Source: Alienimonas sp043951915 (GTDB taxonomy: Bacteria; Planctomycetota; Planctomycetia; Planctomycetales; Planctomycetaceae). From it: 64,000 nt of DNA. A program made the position numbers and the translations under genes. Below, one piece after another: positions 1 to 8,140 of this stretch (positions are counted from its first letter, which is position 1; every line of letters starts with the position of its first letter). The stretch covers positions 1 through 64,000 of the forward strand of contig NZ_JBINJD010000004.1 of NCBI RefSeq assembly GCF_043951915.1. The letters run 5' to 3'. The notes under the pieces were generated by a model that saw nothing but the letters and a program-made list of their open reading frames with translations, did no database searches and was not told where the DNA came from.

Positions 1-308
1 CGCTTCGGCGTCTTGCCGATCGACTCCATCGCCTCCCAGAGCCACTTGGGCGAGAGCTTCACGCCGGACTTGGGCAGCACGGTGACGGTCTTCTTCTCCA
101 CGTCGCACTGGACTTTGGCGATGGCGTCCACGGGCTTCAGCTTTCCTTCAATCCGCTTCACGCAACCGCCGCACATCTCGCCGACGGTGATCACCGTCGC
201 CGCGGAGGGGGCGTCGTTGGCGGGGGCGTCGGCCGCCGCCGTCGTCGGGGCCGCGGCCAGCAGGGCGGCGCAGCAGAGGGTCAAAGCCGCTTGGAGGGCG
301 AACTTCAT
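1..308 (-). CDS. Heavy-metal-associated (HMA) domain protein, partial
   Basis: Only the first ~102 codons are inside the window; the gene continues past base 1. The product starts MKFALQAALTLCCAALLAAA, a signal peptide, so it is probably exported. A short linker is followed by the motif EMCGGCVKRIEG at about residues 47-58, whose CxxC is the copper-type metal-binding motif of HMA domains. HMA family proteins bind Cu+ or similar soft metals and act as metallochaperones or sensor domains. The start is the ATG at 306-308, preceded by GGAG about 7 bases upstream. The downstream-strand neighbour at 525-905 is a Cys-rich secreted protein on the same strand, so the two may form a small metal-handling unit. 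The metal specificity is not visible. Confidence 0.82.
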   Translation of the reverse strand, partial: MKFALQAALTLCCAALLAAAPTTAAADAPANDAPSAATVITVGEMCGGCVKRIEGKLKPVDAIAKVQCDVEKKTVTVLPKSGVKLSPKWLWEAMESIGKTPK

Positions 309-382
309 CGAGGAACTCCATTTCGGGAGGAAACAGGGGAGAACTCAGTCAGCGCGGCGCGGTCGCGGCGTCGTCAGCCCGA

Positions 383-400
383 TGCGGGCGACAGCCCGCA
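383..400. terminator. Hairpin between the Cys-rich and HMA genes
   Basis: TGCGGGC (383-389) and GCCCGCA (394-400) form a perfect 7-bp stem with the loop GACA, downstream of the minus-strand gene at 525-905. No T-tract follows, so it may be a weak or factor-dependent terminator or only a structural repeat. Confidence 0.3.
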
Positions 401-524
401 GAGATGACGGCGACCGACGGCGGGCCGACCGAAGCGAGAGCCGGCCTCAGGGGAGAGCCGGCAAGGCAAGAGAAGGGGAGCGGATCACGCCCTCACACGG
501 GCGAATCGCAACGCTCCCCGGGCG

Positions 525-905
525 CTAGTTCAGCAGCGAGGCCAGCGCAATCCGCAGCGCGGCGCCGGCCGTCCGCCTCGGTCGCCGCTCGGGCGCGAGA
601 CGGTCCGGAGCGGGGACCGCAGCCGGGGCGGCCGTCCTATCGTCGACGGCCGGTTCCAAACTGACGGCGTACAACGCGCCGTCGAGATCCGTCCCGTCCG
701 GCAACACGGCGCCGCCGCAGATGCCCTGGCAGCCGCAGTCGTCGCTGGGCTGCGGGGCGTCGTCGCCGCAGTCGGCGGGGGGCGTGGGGCAGCACGGACA
801 ATGCGTCGCCTCGCCCTCCGCGTCGCCGCAGGCGCCCGCCGCACAGCGGAACGGGCACGCCAACAGGGCGAGCAGCGTGGCGGCGGCGACGAACGACCGG
901 AACAT
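525..905 (-). CDS. Small Cys-rich secreted protein of unknown function
   Basis: The product is 126 aa. It begins MFRSFVAAATLLALLACPFR, which reads as a signal peptide, and has ten cysteines within the first 63 residues, including HCPCC and DCGCQGIC. The C-terminal half is Pro/Arg/Ala-rich. The ATG at 905 was preferred to an in-frame TTG at 935 because the signal peptide begins there. Similar Cys-rich exported proteins are known to me, from memory, in planctomycetes near heavy-metal efflux genes. The adjacent HMA protein fits a metal-related role, but this is inference. No named family was recognised. Confidence 0.6.
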   Translation of the reverse strand: MFRSFVAAATLLALLACPFRCAAGACGDAEGEATHCPCCPTPPADCGDDAPQPSDDCGCQGICGGAVLPDGTDLDGALYAVSLEPAVDDRTAAPAAVPAPDRLAPERRPRRTAGAALRIALASLLN

Positions 906-1014
906 GCAGTCCGACGAAGGGAGGAACGGCACCAAAAGGTTACGTCTTCGCAGCCGGCCCCGGCAAGGGCGAAGCGCCGCCCGGTCGGGCGGCGGAGTCC
1001 GCCCCGGCGCTTGA

Positions 1015-2613
1015 TCAGATCCCGCAGAGGGAGACCGTCATCCCGAGGGCCGCGGCGGCGGCGGCCTTGGCGTGCAGCGCCTCGTTCGCGGCGGCCTCGT
1101 CCGCGGCGTAGGCGACCTGCACGTGGTTCGACCGGTGGCGGGCCATCATCTGGTCGCGGCTCACGCCGCGGAAGACCGCGTGCATGATCGGCCACTGCGG
1201 CGTGGTCGACTCCCAGCGGCGTTCCGTCTCCTCTCGCGGCAGGGCAACGGCGTCGGCCCGGCCGAGATCCATGTGCAGGCGGTCGTCCTCCACGAAGATC
1301 CGCGACCAGACCACCGGCCCCGGCTTCGACACGCCCCGCACCGTGCTGCCGCCGGAGGGGAAGTACATCGCCGGCTGACGGAAGCCCTCCGCCCCCGCCC
1401 AGCCGCCTTCGAAGTGGGCCGGCGGGGCGGCGCCGCTGATCTCCAACACCCACACCTCCTCCTCGACCGTCCCGCTGGCGTCGCGGTCCGACCACCGCAG
1501 GTCGTGCAACGTGTTCTCCGTCGGCTGACCCAGCGCCCGGTGCACCCGTTCGGTCAGCAAGCCGTCCAGGCCGGCGCACTCGTCCACCTCGTTGAAGTGC
1601 GTCAGCGGACGGCCCTCGTACAGAACCCGCGCTCCGTCCCGGCTGCGGACCGGCGGGCGGTCGCCGTTGTTCAGCATGCCCTCGACCAGATCGCTGGCGG
1701 GCAGCAAATCCTTGAGCCCCTGCTGGTACTGAATGCCGACGGCGTCGCAGCCGAAGTCGTCCGCGATCCGCACCGCGGCGACGTACATCCGGCACTGATC
1801 GCGGATCTGACCGTCCGTCAGGTCCTCGTCGTGGTTCGGGCCGGTGTGAAACGTCATGCCGCGGTCTTCGAGCCAGTCCCGCACGGCGTCGGCCTCGTCG
1901 TCCGGGACCTGCCGCGTCTCGTGGTACAGCGCCGACTGGCTGAGTCGTTCCTTGAAGACGCCGCAGGGCATGAGCAGATGGTCGGGGACGATCGCGTTGA
2001 ACATCCCCATGCAGCCCTCGTCGAAGACGCCGAGGATCGCCTTGTCCCGCCGCAGATCCGCGGCGATCCGTTCGCCGATCACGCGGGCGCTCTCCGACGC
2101 CTCGCCCGGATCGAACGACCGCACGTGGGAGAGGTCGTGCTCGACCGGCCGGCCCTCCAGCCACGCCTTGAGCCGGGTGACGAACCAGTCGTCCTCGAAC
2201 GTTTCGCTCCAGAGGGAATCGAACCCGACCCCGGCCTTCGCCAGGGAGCCGTTGAGGTTCAGCAACCCCACCAGCCCCGGCCACTGCCCGGACCAGTTGG
2301 CGACGGTGAGGATCGGCCCGCGGTGGGTCGTCAGACCGGCGAGGACGTGGTGCGAGTATTGCCAGACGGCCTCCGCCACGATCAGCGGGGCCTCCGGGTC
2401 GAGCGAGCGGAAGACCTCCATCCCTTCTTTCTGGGAGGCGATGAAGCCGTGCCCGCGCTCTTCAGAAACTTCGTGCCCGCGGTGGAGTTGACCGCCGCAC
2501 CGCTCGACGGCCGTGCCCAGCGCCGCCTCCATCGCCCGCTGGGCCGGCCAGCAGACGCGGTTGGCGGACTCTCGCAGATCGCCGGAGGCGACGAGTTGCA
2601 CGGGACGGGTCAT
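1015..2613 (-). CDS. FucI-family sugar isomerase-like protein
   Basis: The product is 532 aa with no signal peptide, so it is cytoplasmic. Sequence such as VANWSGQWPGLVGLLNLNG and the DEGCMGMFNAIVPDHLL stretch resemble proteins annotated as L-fucose/L-arabinose isomerase-like (COG2407 type). Known members interconvert aldoses and ketoses with a divalent metal. The gene is the last of a same-strand run: symporter, DapA-family, ribulokinase, then this gene 45 bases after the kinase stop. The kinase next to it phosphorylates L-ribulose in known cases. This protein could therefore supply the ketose in place of a classical AraA; that is inference, and the true substrate could be another pentose or a deoxyhexose. 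No strong Shine-Dalgarno is seen before the ATG at 2613. Confidence 0.7.
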   Translation of the reverse strand: MTRPVQLVASGDLRESANRVCWPAQRAMEAALGTAVERCGGQLHRGHEVSEERGHGFIASQKEGMEVFRSLDPEAPLIVAEAVWQYSHHVLAGLTTHRGPILTVANWSGQWPGLVGLLNLNGSLAKAGVGFDSLWSETFEDDWFVTRLKAWLEGRPVEHDLSHVRSFDPGEASESARVIGERIAADLRRDKAILGVFDEGCMGMFNAIVPDHLLMPCGVFKERLSQSALYHETRQVPDDEADAVRDWLEDRGMTFHTGPNHDEDLTDGQIRDQCRMYVAAVRIADDFGCDAVGIQYQQGLKDLLPASDLVEGMLNNGDRPPVRSRDGARVLYEGRPLTHFNEVDECAGLDGLLTERVHRALGQPTENTLHDLRWSDRDASGTVEEEVWVLEISGAAPPAHFEGGWAGAEGFRQPAMYFPSGGSTVRGVSKPGPVVWSRIFVEDDRLHMDLGRADAVALPREETERRWESTTPQWPIMHAVFRGVSRDQMMARHRSNHVQVAYAADEAAANEALHAKAAAAAALGMTVSLCGI

Positions 2614-2658
2614 GGCGAGGGCGGCTCTGGCGGGTTGACGGGAGTCGGGCGGCGGGCC

Positions 2659-4263
2659 TCACGAGGCCTTCCGGGCGCTGGTCGGGCCGAAGGTTTCGGC
2701 GAAGCGGCGGTAGTCGCGGTAGACGGCGTCGTAGGCCGTCGCGGCGGCCGGGTCCGGTTCGACGCGGGCGTCGGCGGGCACCGGGGCGGCCATCGCTTCG
2801 ATCGTCTCGGCGACGGAGTCGAACCGGCCGGCCGCCACCATCCCGAGGATCGCCGCCCCCAGCGCCGGGGCCTGCCGGGCGGGGTGGGCTTCGATCGGCT
2901 CCCCCAGCACGTCGGCGTAGATCTGCACCAGGTCGCGGTTGTGGTGGGGCAGCCCGCCGGTCGCGATCAGCCGGTCGATCGGCACGCCGCCCTCGCGGAG
3001 CAGCTCCACGATCCACCGCAGCCCGCAGGCGGAGCCCTCCAGCAGCGCCCGATACAGGTGTCCCGGCCCCGTGTGCAAGGAGAGCCCGGAGAACGCCCCC
3101 CGCAGGGAGCCGTCCATGAGCGGCGTGCGGCATCCGTTCAGCCAGTCCAGGCACCGCACCCCCTCGGCCCCCGGCGGCAGCGCGGCCGCCGCGGCGGACA
3201 TCGAGTCGAACGAGTCCCGGCCGAGCAGCGTCCGCAGCCAGTCGAAGGCGTCGCCGACGGCCGCCTGCCCGGTCTCGTAGCCGAACAGGTCCGGCAGGAT
3301 GCCCCCCTCCACGACGCCGGCCAGTCCCGGAACGAAGCGTTCCTCCGTCGCGTTCAGCATGTGGCAACTGCTCGTGCCCATCACCATCACCAGCGCCCCG
3401 GGCCCGGCCGCCCCGACGCCGGGGACGGCCGCGTGGGCGTCGATCACCGCCGCCGAGACCGCGATCCCCGCCGGCAGCCCCAACGCCGCGGCCCGCTCCT
3501 CGGTGAGTCGTCCGGCGACCTGCCCCGGGGCGAGTTTGCGGCCTGGCAGTTTCGTTCGCACCGCCTCGGCAAGACCGGGGTGCACGGCGGCGAAGTAGTC
3601 GTCGCTCGGGTAGCCGTCCGTCGCCGACCACAGCGCCTTGTAGCCGGCCTGACAGGTGGACCGCGGCAGCTCCTCGGCCGGGCCGCCGACGAGCCGCCAG
3701 ACGAACCAGTCGCCGCCTTCCAACCAGACCTCCGCCGCGGCGGCGACCTCCGGGTCGTCCTCGATCGCCTCCAACATCTTCGGCTGGAGCCATTCCAGCC
3801 CGATGATCCCGCCGTACCGCTTCAGGAACGGTTCGTCCCGCTCCACGGCGACGCGGTTCATGCGTGCGGTCTGCTCGACGGCGCCGTGGTGCTTCCACAG
3901 CTTCGGCCAGGCGTGCGGCCGGTCGGCGAAGCGGTCCCGTTCGCACAGCGGCGTGCCGTCGGCGTTCGTCGGCAGCATCGTGCAACTGGTGAAGTCCACG
4001 CCGATTCCGACCACCGCCCGCGGGTCGAGCTCCGCGTCGGCCAGCGCCGCCCGCACCGCGACCGCGGCGGCGTCCAGCCAGTCGCCGGGGCGTTGCAGGG
4101 CGAACCGCGGCGGCAGCGGGCGGTCCGAGCCCGGCAGCGAATGGAGGATCTGCCCGTGTTCGTAGGCCGCCACCGCGACGCCGCGTTCCCGGCCGTCGGC
4201 GTCCGCCAGCAGGGCCCGCACGGACTCCGTGCCGAAATCCAATCCGAGGGCGACGGCGGTCAT
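2659..4263 (-). CDS. araB: Ribulokinase-like FGGY carbohydrate kinase
   Basis: The product is 534 aa, the usual length for ribulokinase (FGGY family), which transfers phosphate from ATP to L- or D-ribulose. It starts MTAVALGLDFGTESVRALL, the N-terminal phosphate-binding motif. It also contains GIGVDFTSCTMLPTNADGTP and WPKLWKHHGAVEQ, both characteristic of AraB, and the C-terminal ATGGLPHHNRDLVQIYADV segment of the second FGGY domain. The ATG at 4263 was chosen over an upstream in-frame codon because it overlaps the preceding stop codon as ATGA, giving translational coupling with the DapA-family gene. No araD (ribulose-5-phosphate epimerase) is seen in the window, so the pathway below the kinase is open. 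Confidence 0.85.
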   Translation of the reverse strand: MTAVALGLDFGTESVRALLADADGRERGVAVAAYEHGQILHSLPGSDRPLPPRFALQRPGDWLDAAAVAVRAALADAELDPRAVVGIGVDFTSCTMLPTNADGTPLCERDRFADRPHAWPKLWKHHGAVEQTARMNRVAVERDEPFLKRYGGIIGLEWLQPKMLEAIEDDPEVAAAAEVWLEGGDWFVWRLVGGPAEELPRSTCQAGYKALWSATDGYPSDDYFAAVHPGLAEAVRTKLPGRKLAPGQVAGRLTEERAAALGLPAGIAVSAAVIDAHAAVPGVGAAGPGALVMVMGTSSCHMLNATEERFVPGLAGVVEGGILPDLFGYETGQAAVGDAFDWLRTLLGRDSFDSMSAAAAALPPGAEGVRCLDWLNGCRTPLMDGSLRGAFSGLSLHTGPGHLYRALLEGSACGLRWIVELLREGGVPIDRLIATGGLPHHNRDLVQIYADVLGEPIEAHPARQAPALGAAILGMVAAGRFDSVAETIEAMAAPVPADARVEPDPAAATAYDAVYRDYRRFAETFGPTSARKAS

Positions 4264-5216
4264 TCGACCCACTCCCGATCGAGCCCCTCCAGAATCGCGG
4301 CGACTTTCGCCCGCTCCGGCGGGAGGAACTTGTTGAACGGCTCCGCCAACGCGTCGCCGCAGATTCCCCGCAGCGATAACGCGGACTTCATCGCCTTGAT
4401 GTGGCGGGAGGCGTACTTGCCGATCTCGTACATCCGCCCGAGCCGTTCGACCTGCTCCTGCAAGCGGGCGACGGCTGCCTCATCCCCAGCGACGGCGGCC
4501 TCGTAAAGCCGGACGAACAGCTTCGGGAAGACGTTCGCCCCGCCGCAGACCCCGCCGTCGCTGCCGAGGCGGAGGGCCTCGACCAGCTTGCTCTCCGGGC
4601 CGATCAGCACGCTCCAGTCCGGCCGGACGCGGTTCTTCAGCTCGATCAGCCGGGCGAAGTAGTCGAGGTCCCCGCCGGAATCCTTCACGCCGACGACGGA
4701 ATCCAACCCGGCGAGGGCCTCCAGCGTCTCGGTCTCGAAGACGACCTTCGTCAGCGAGGGCATGTTGTAGAGCATCACCGGCAGCGGGATCGCCGCGACG
4801 AGCCGTTCGACGTACTGCCGCAGTTCGGTCTGACCGGCCGGGAAGTAATACGGCGGGGCGAGGACGACCGCGTCCGCCCCGCAGTCGGCGGCGTGGCGGG
4901 CGAGGGCGACGGTCTCCTCCGCGGAGGTGTCCGTCACGCCGATCAGCACGGGCACGCGGCGCTCGCCGGCGGCGACGGCGTCGCAGGTCGCGGTCACGAC
5001 CTCCCGTTGCAGCCGGTGGCTCAGCGACGGCCCCTCGCCGCTGCTGCCGAGGGCGAACACCCCGTGCACCCCGCCGGCGACGACGTGGGCGATCAGCCGG
5101 TCCAGACCGTCGCGGTCCAGTTCGTCCGGGCCGGCCGCGACGGAGGTCCGCGGCTCGGAGGACCGCAGCGGCGTGACCAGCGGCGGGACGAGGCCCTGAA
5201 GACGGGGGAAGCTCAT
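4260..5216 (-). CDS. DapA/NanA-family aldolase or lyase
   Basis: The product is 318 aa, typical of class I aldolases of the dihydrodipicolinate synthase/N-acetylneuraminate lyase family (TIM barrel). Residues GSSGEGP (57-63) correspond to the carboxylate-binding loop. Tyr150 in YNMP and Lys178 in GVKDSGG match the catalytic Tyr and Schiff-base Lys. The family includes DapA, NanA and 2-keto-3-deoxy-sugar-acid aldolases and dehydratases, and sequence alone does not choose between them. The context (sodium symporter, sugar kinase, sugar isomerase, sialidase-like protein) argues for sugar-acid catabolism rather than lysine synthesis. The gene overlaps both neighbours by 4 bases (ATGA), so it lies inside one operon. 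Confidence 0.85.
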   Translation of the reverse strand: MSFPRLQGLVPPLVTPLRSSEPRTSVAAGPDELDRDGLDRLIAHVVAGGVHGVFALGSSGEGPSLSHRLQREVVTATCDAVAAGERRVPVLIGVTDTSAEETVALARHAADCGADAVVLAPPYYFPAGQTELRQYVERLVAAIPLPVMLYNMPSLTKVVFETETLEALAGLDSVVGVKDSGGDLDYFARLIELKNRVRPDWSVLIGPESKLVEALRLGSDGGVCGGANVFPKLFVRLYEAAVAGDEAAVARLQEQVERLGRMYEIGKYASRHIKAMKSALSLRGICGDALAEPFNKFLPPERAKVAAILEGLDREWVE

Positions 5217-6814
5217 GCGGGCGTCTCGGCAGCGGGGACGGGCGGCGAGCAGCGGCGGCCGAACGGCGGGACCCCCGCGAGGAAGCCCACCGCGAGGATC
5301 ACGACCGTGCCGATCACCGCCGTCAGGTTCGGGTGCAGCGTGCTGCGGAAGTCGTCCAGGGCCGCCGGCCACAGCGGGGTCGGCGAGAGCGCCATCCAGG
5401 CGACGACCGGCAGCCCGCACAACACCGCGACCGCGGCACCGGCGGAGTTCGTGCGGCTCGCCATGCCCAGCAGGAACAGGCCGACGATCCCGCCGCTGAA
5501 CACGCTCGCCAGCATCCACCAGACGTCGAGGGCGCTGTCGGTGAGGCGGATCAGCAGCAGGGCCATGCCGGTGCCCAGCGCCCCCCAGACGACCGTGGCC
5601 GTCCGCAGCGCCCGGACGGCGGCCTGATCGTCGGCGGCCGGATTGAAGAAGCGTTTGTAGTAGTCCTCGAGGATCAGCGTCGCGGAGGAGTTCAGGCTGG
5701 TCGAGACGGTGCTCATCGCCGCGGCGAAGACCGCGGCCACCAGCAGCCCCCGCAGGCCGGCGGGCATTTGGGTGACGATGAAATAGGGGAACACGCGGTC
5801 GCCGACGTCCGTGGCCGTCAGCTCCGCGGCGACGACCGGTTCGGACCCGGGGGGGAGGACCGCGTTCCGCTGCTCCGCGACGACCGCCCGCACCTCCGTC
5901 AGCGTCTCCGGCCGGGACTGGTAGAAGGCGAACAGCGTCGTCCCGATGAAAAAGAACAGGGCGCTCATCGGCACGTACAGCAGCCCGCCGAGCCAGAGGC
6001 TCTTTTTTGCGGCGGCGTCCGAGTCGGCGGCGATGTACCGCTGCACGTAGCTCTGATCGACGCCGAAGTTCTGCAGGTTGATGACCAGCCCGTACAGCAG
6101 GATCACCCAGACCGTCGGCGCCCCCCAGTCCGTCAGCGACCAGGAGCCGAGCGAGAACTTCTCCTCCGCCGCCGCCGCCTCCACGACCGTGCCGACCCCG
6201 CCGGGGATCAGCCACAGCATCGTCCCCAAACAGGCGACGGCCCCCACGGAGAGCACGATCGCCTGGATCGCGTCCGCCCAGATCACCGCCGCGATGCCGC
6301 CGACGAAGGAGTAGATCGTCACCGAGACCCCCGTGACGAGGATCAGCGTCGCCATGTCCCAGCCCAGCAACATCTGCATGGGCAGGGCCATGAGATACAT
6401 CACGACCCCCATCCGGGCGATCTGCGTGAGCAGGTAGAAGACGCTCACGTAAATGCGGGCCCACAGCCCGAATCGTCGTTCCAGCGCCGCGTAGGCGGAG
6501 ACCTCCGTGCTGGCCCGGTAGTACGGCACGAACCAGGTCACCGCGATCAGCGTCGCCAGCGGGATCGCCAGACTGAAGACGAACGGGTTCCAGTCGTCCG
6601 CAAAGCTTTTGCCCGGCAGCGCCAGGTAACTGATGCTGCTGAGGTAGGTGGCGAAGATCGACAGCCCGCACACCCAGCCCGGCAGCGACCGGTTGCCGGT
6701 GGTGAACCCCTCCGACGCCCCGCCCCGCCGGGCGAAGGCGAAGCCCAACGCCATCGTGGCCGTGAAGTAGAGGACCAGTACAGCCCAGTCGAACGCCGAG
6801 AACGTCCCGCTCAT
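5213..6814 (-). CDS. Sodium:solute symporter (SSS/SLC5 family)
   Basis: The product is 533 aa with about 13 hydrophobic segments. It begins with FDWAVLVLYFTATMALGFAF and contains the family-typical TGNRSLPGWVCGLSIFATYL region at about 39-58. Further on are GIAAVIWADAIQAIVLSVG and AAAMSTVSTSLNSSATLILE, the latter holding the Ser-rich sodium-binding helix. SSS transporters couple Na+ entry to uptake of sugars, sialic acid, amino acids or carboxylates. It is the first gene of the 6814-to-1015 sugar operon and overlaps the next gene as ATGA. It lies 160 bases after the XylR-type regulator stop, and that gap probably holds its promoter. The cargo is inferred to be the sugar handled by the downstream enzymes. 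Confidence 0.88.
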   Translation of the reverse strand: MSGTFSAFDWAVLVLYFTATMALGFAFARRGGASEGFTTGNRSLPGWVCGLSIFATYLSSISYLALPGKSFADDWNPFVFSLAIPLATLIAVTWFVPYYRASTEVSAYAALERRFGLWARIYVSVFYLLTQIARMGVVMYLMALPMQMLLGWDMATLILVTGVSVTIYSFVGGIAAVIWADAIQAIVLSVGAVACLGTMLWLIPGGVGTVVEAAAAEEKFSLGSWSLTDWGAPTVWVILLYGLVINLQNFGVDQSYVQRYIAADSDAAAKKSLWLGGLLYVPMSALFFFIGTTLFAFYQSRPETLTEVRAVVAEQRNAVLPPGSEPVVAAELTATDVGDRVFPYFIVTQMPAGLRGLLVAAVFAAAMSTVSTSLNSSATLILEDYYKRFFNPAADDQAAVRALRTATVVWGALGTGMALLLIRLTDSALDVWWMLASVFSGGIVGLFLLGMASRTNSAGAAVAVLCGLPVVAWMALSPTPLWPAALDDFRSTLHPNLTAVIGTVVILAVGFLAGVPPFGRRCSPPVPAAETPA

Positions 6815-6935
6815 CCCAGTCCCCCGGCGAAAACGGCGTCACGCGATAATCGGCGGAGCGGGGGGCGGGCGAGCACGGATCGAAGATACCGAATCCCCCC
6901 ACCGGCGGCGGTCGTGAACGCGTCGGCGGCGTGTC

Positions 6936-6958
6936 GGTTTGCGACAGGGCGGATTGCG
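6936..6958 (-). promoter_or_regulatory. Possible XylR/AraC-type operator (direct repeat)
   Basis: GGTTTGCG (6936-6943) and GGATTGCG (6951-6958) form an 8-base direct repeat with 15-base periodicity. It lies in the only sizeable gap between the regulator and the symporter operon, about 120 bases upstream of the symporter start. AraC-family regulators often bind directly repeated half-sites, but the match is short and could be chance. Confidence 0.25.
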
Positions 6959-6974
6959 GCGGGACCGCGGCCGC

Positions 6975-8123
6975 TCAGCGGCAGGCGGCCCGGAAGGCGG
7001 TCGGGCTCTGGCCGGAGCGATCGCGGAACACCTTGGCCAGCCGGCGGGCGTCGGCGAAGCCGCTGTGGGCGGCGACCGCGGCGACGTCCAGGTCGGTTTC
7101 CGCCAGCAGGGACCGGGCCCGCTCCACCCGCACCCGCAGGATCTCGGCGAGTACGGTCCGGCCCAGCTCCGCCCGGAACTCCCGTTCGAGTTGCCGCCGG
7201 GAGCGCCCCGCCGGCGCCGCGACCCGCCGGTGCACCTCCGCGGCGTTCAGGCCCCGGCAGGCCTCCTCCCGGATCAGCCTCACCGCCGCCCGCACGCCCG
7301 GGCTGCGGACGGCGGTCGCGTCGCTGGAACCGCGGGTCACGACCCGCGGCGGCGGCACCGCGACAGCCCGGTCCGGCGGGGTTCCCCCGGCAATCAGCGT
7401 CGCCAGCATCGCGGCGGCCCGACGGCCAACCTCGACCGACGGGTTCGCCACGCTGGACAGCGCCGGCCGGCACATCCGGCATTCGAACTCGTCGTCGTCC
7501 ACCCCGAGCACGGCGATCTCCTCCGGCACGGCGAAGCCCAGCGACCGGCAGGCCTCGACCGCCTCCCGGGCCGGGCGGTCGTTAGAGGCGAACACCGCGG
7601 CCGGCCGCGGCAGCGCGGTCAGCCAGGCCCGCAAATCCCGTTCGACCACGTCCCACGGCCGGTCCGCCGGGGGTTGGGGCAGGTAGTCGAGGTGACAGGC
7701 GGAGACGTCGAACCCCGCCGCCCCCAACCGCCGGCGGAAGGCCTCCTCGCGGCTCAGCGAGAAGCCCGCCCAGGCGCTGCCGAGGTAGCCGAAGTGGCGG
7801 AAGCCGCGGTCGAGGAAGTGCTCCGCGGCCAGGCGCCCGACGGCCTCGTGGTCGGCCTCGACGAGCGGCCCCCGCCAGCCGCGGAGCGTCGAGGTGACGT
7901 TCACCGCCGGCACGCCGCCCCGCCGCAGGGCGGCGGCGACGGAGGCGTCCGTGAGGTGCGCCACCACTCCGTGCGGGCACCAGCGTCGCATCATCGGCAG
8001 CACGGCCGCGTCCGCCGGAGCCTGCCGCAACGACCAGCCCTCCGCCTCGGCGACCTCCTGCACCCCGGCGCACACGCCCCGACCGTAGCCCAACTCCTGC
8101 GGGACGAGCAGCGCCACCCGCAC
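6975..8123 (-). CDS. XylR/AraC-type transcriptional regulator with periplasmic-binding-like sensor domain
   Basis: The product is 382 aa. Residues ~1-275 form a LacI/periplasmic-binding-protein-like sugar sensor (LVEADHEAVGRLAAEHFLDR, FASNDRPAREAVE, VLGVDDDE). Residues ~285-382 form an AraC double helix-turn-helix (RVERARSLLAETDLDVAAVA, HSGFADARRLAKVFRDRSGQ). This is the architecture and size of XylR, which activates pentose genes when sugar is bound. The GTG at 8123 was chosen because a G-run (GGGGGGC) sits just upstream and the sensor domain begins there. It follows the sialidase-like gene by only 17 bases and precedes the symporter operon, so it likely controls that operon. Confidence 0.85.
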   Translation of the reverse strand: MRVALLVPQELGYGRGVCAGVQEVAEAEGWSLRQAPADAAVLPMMRRWCPHGVVAHLTDASVAAALRRGGVPAVNVTSTLRGWRGPLVEADHEAVGRLAAEHFLDRGFRHFGYLGSAWAGFSLSREEAFRRRLGAAGFDVSACHLDYLPQPPADRPWDVVERDLRAWLTALPRPAAVFASNDRPAREAVEACRSLGFAVPEEIAVLGVDDDEFECRMCRPALSSVANPSVEVGRRAAAMLATLIAGGTPPDRAVAVPPPRVVTRGSSDATAVRSPGVRAAVRLIREEACRGLNAAEVHRRVAAPAGRSRRQLEREFRAELGRTVLAEILRVRVERARSLLAETDLDVAAVAAHSGFADARRLAKVFRDRSGQSPTAFRAACR

Positions 8124-8140
8124 GTCCGCCCCCCGCGGCC

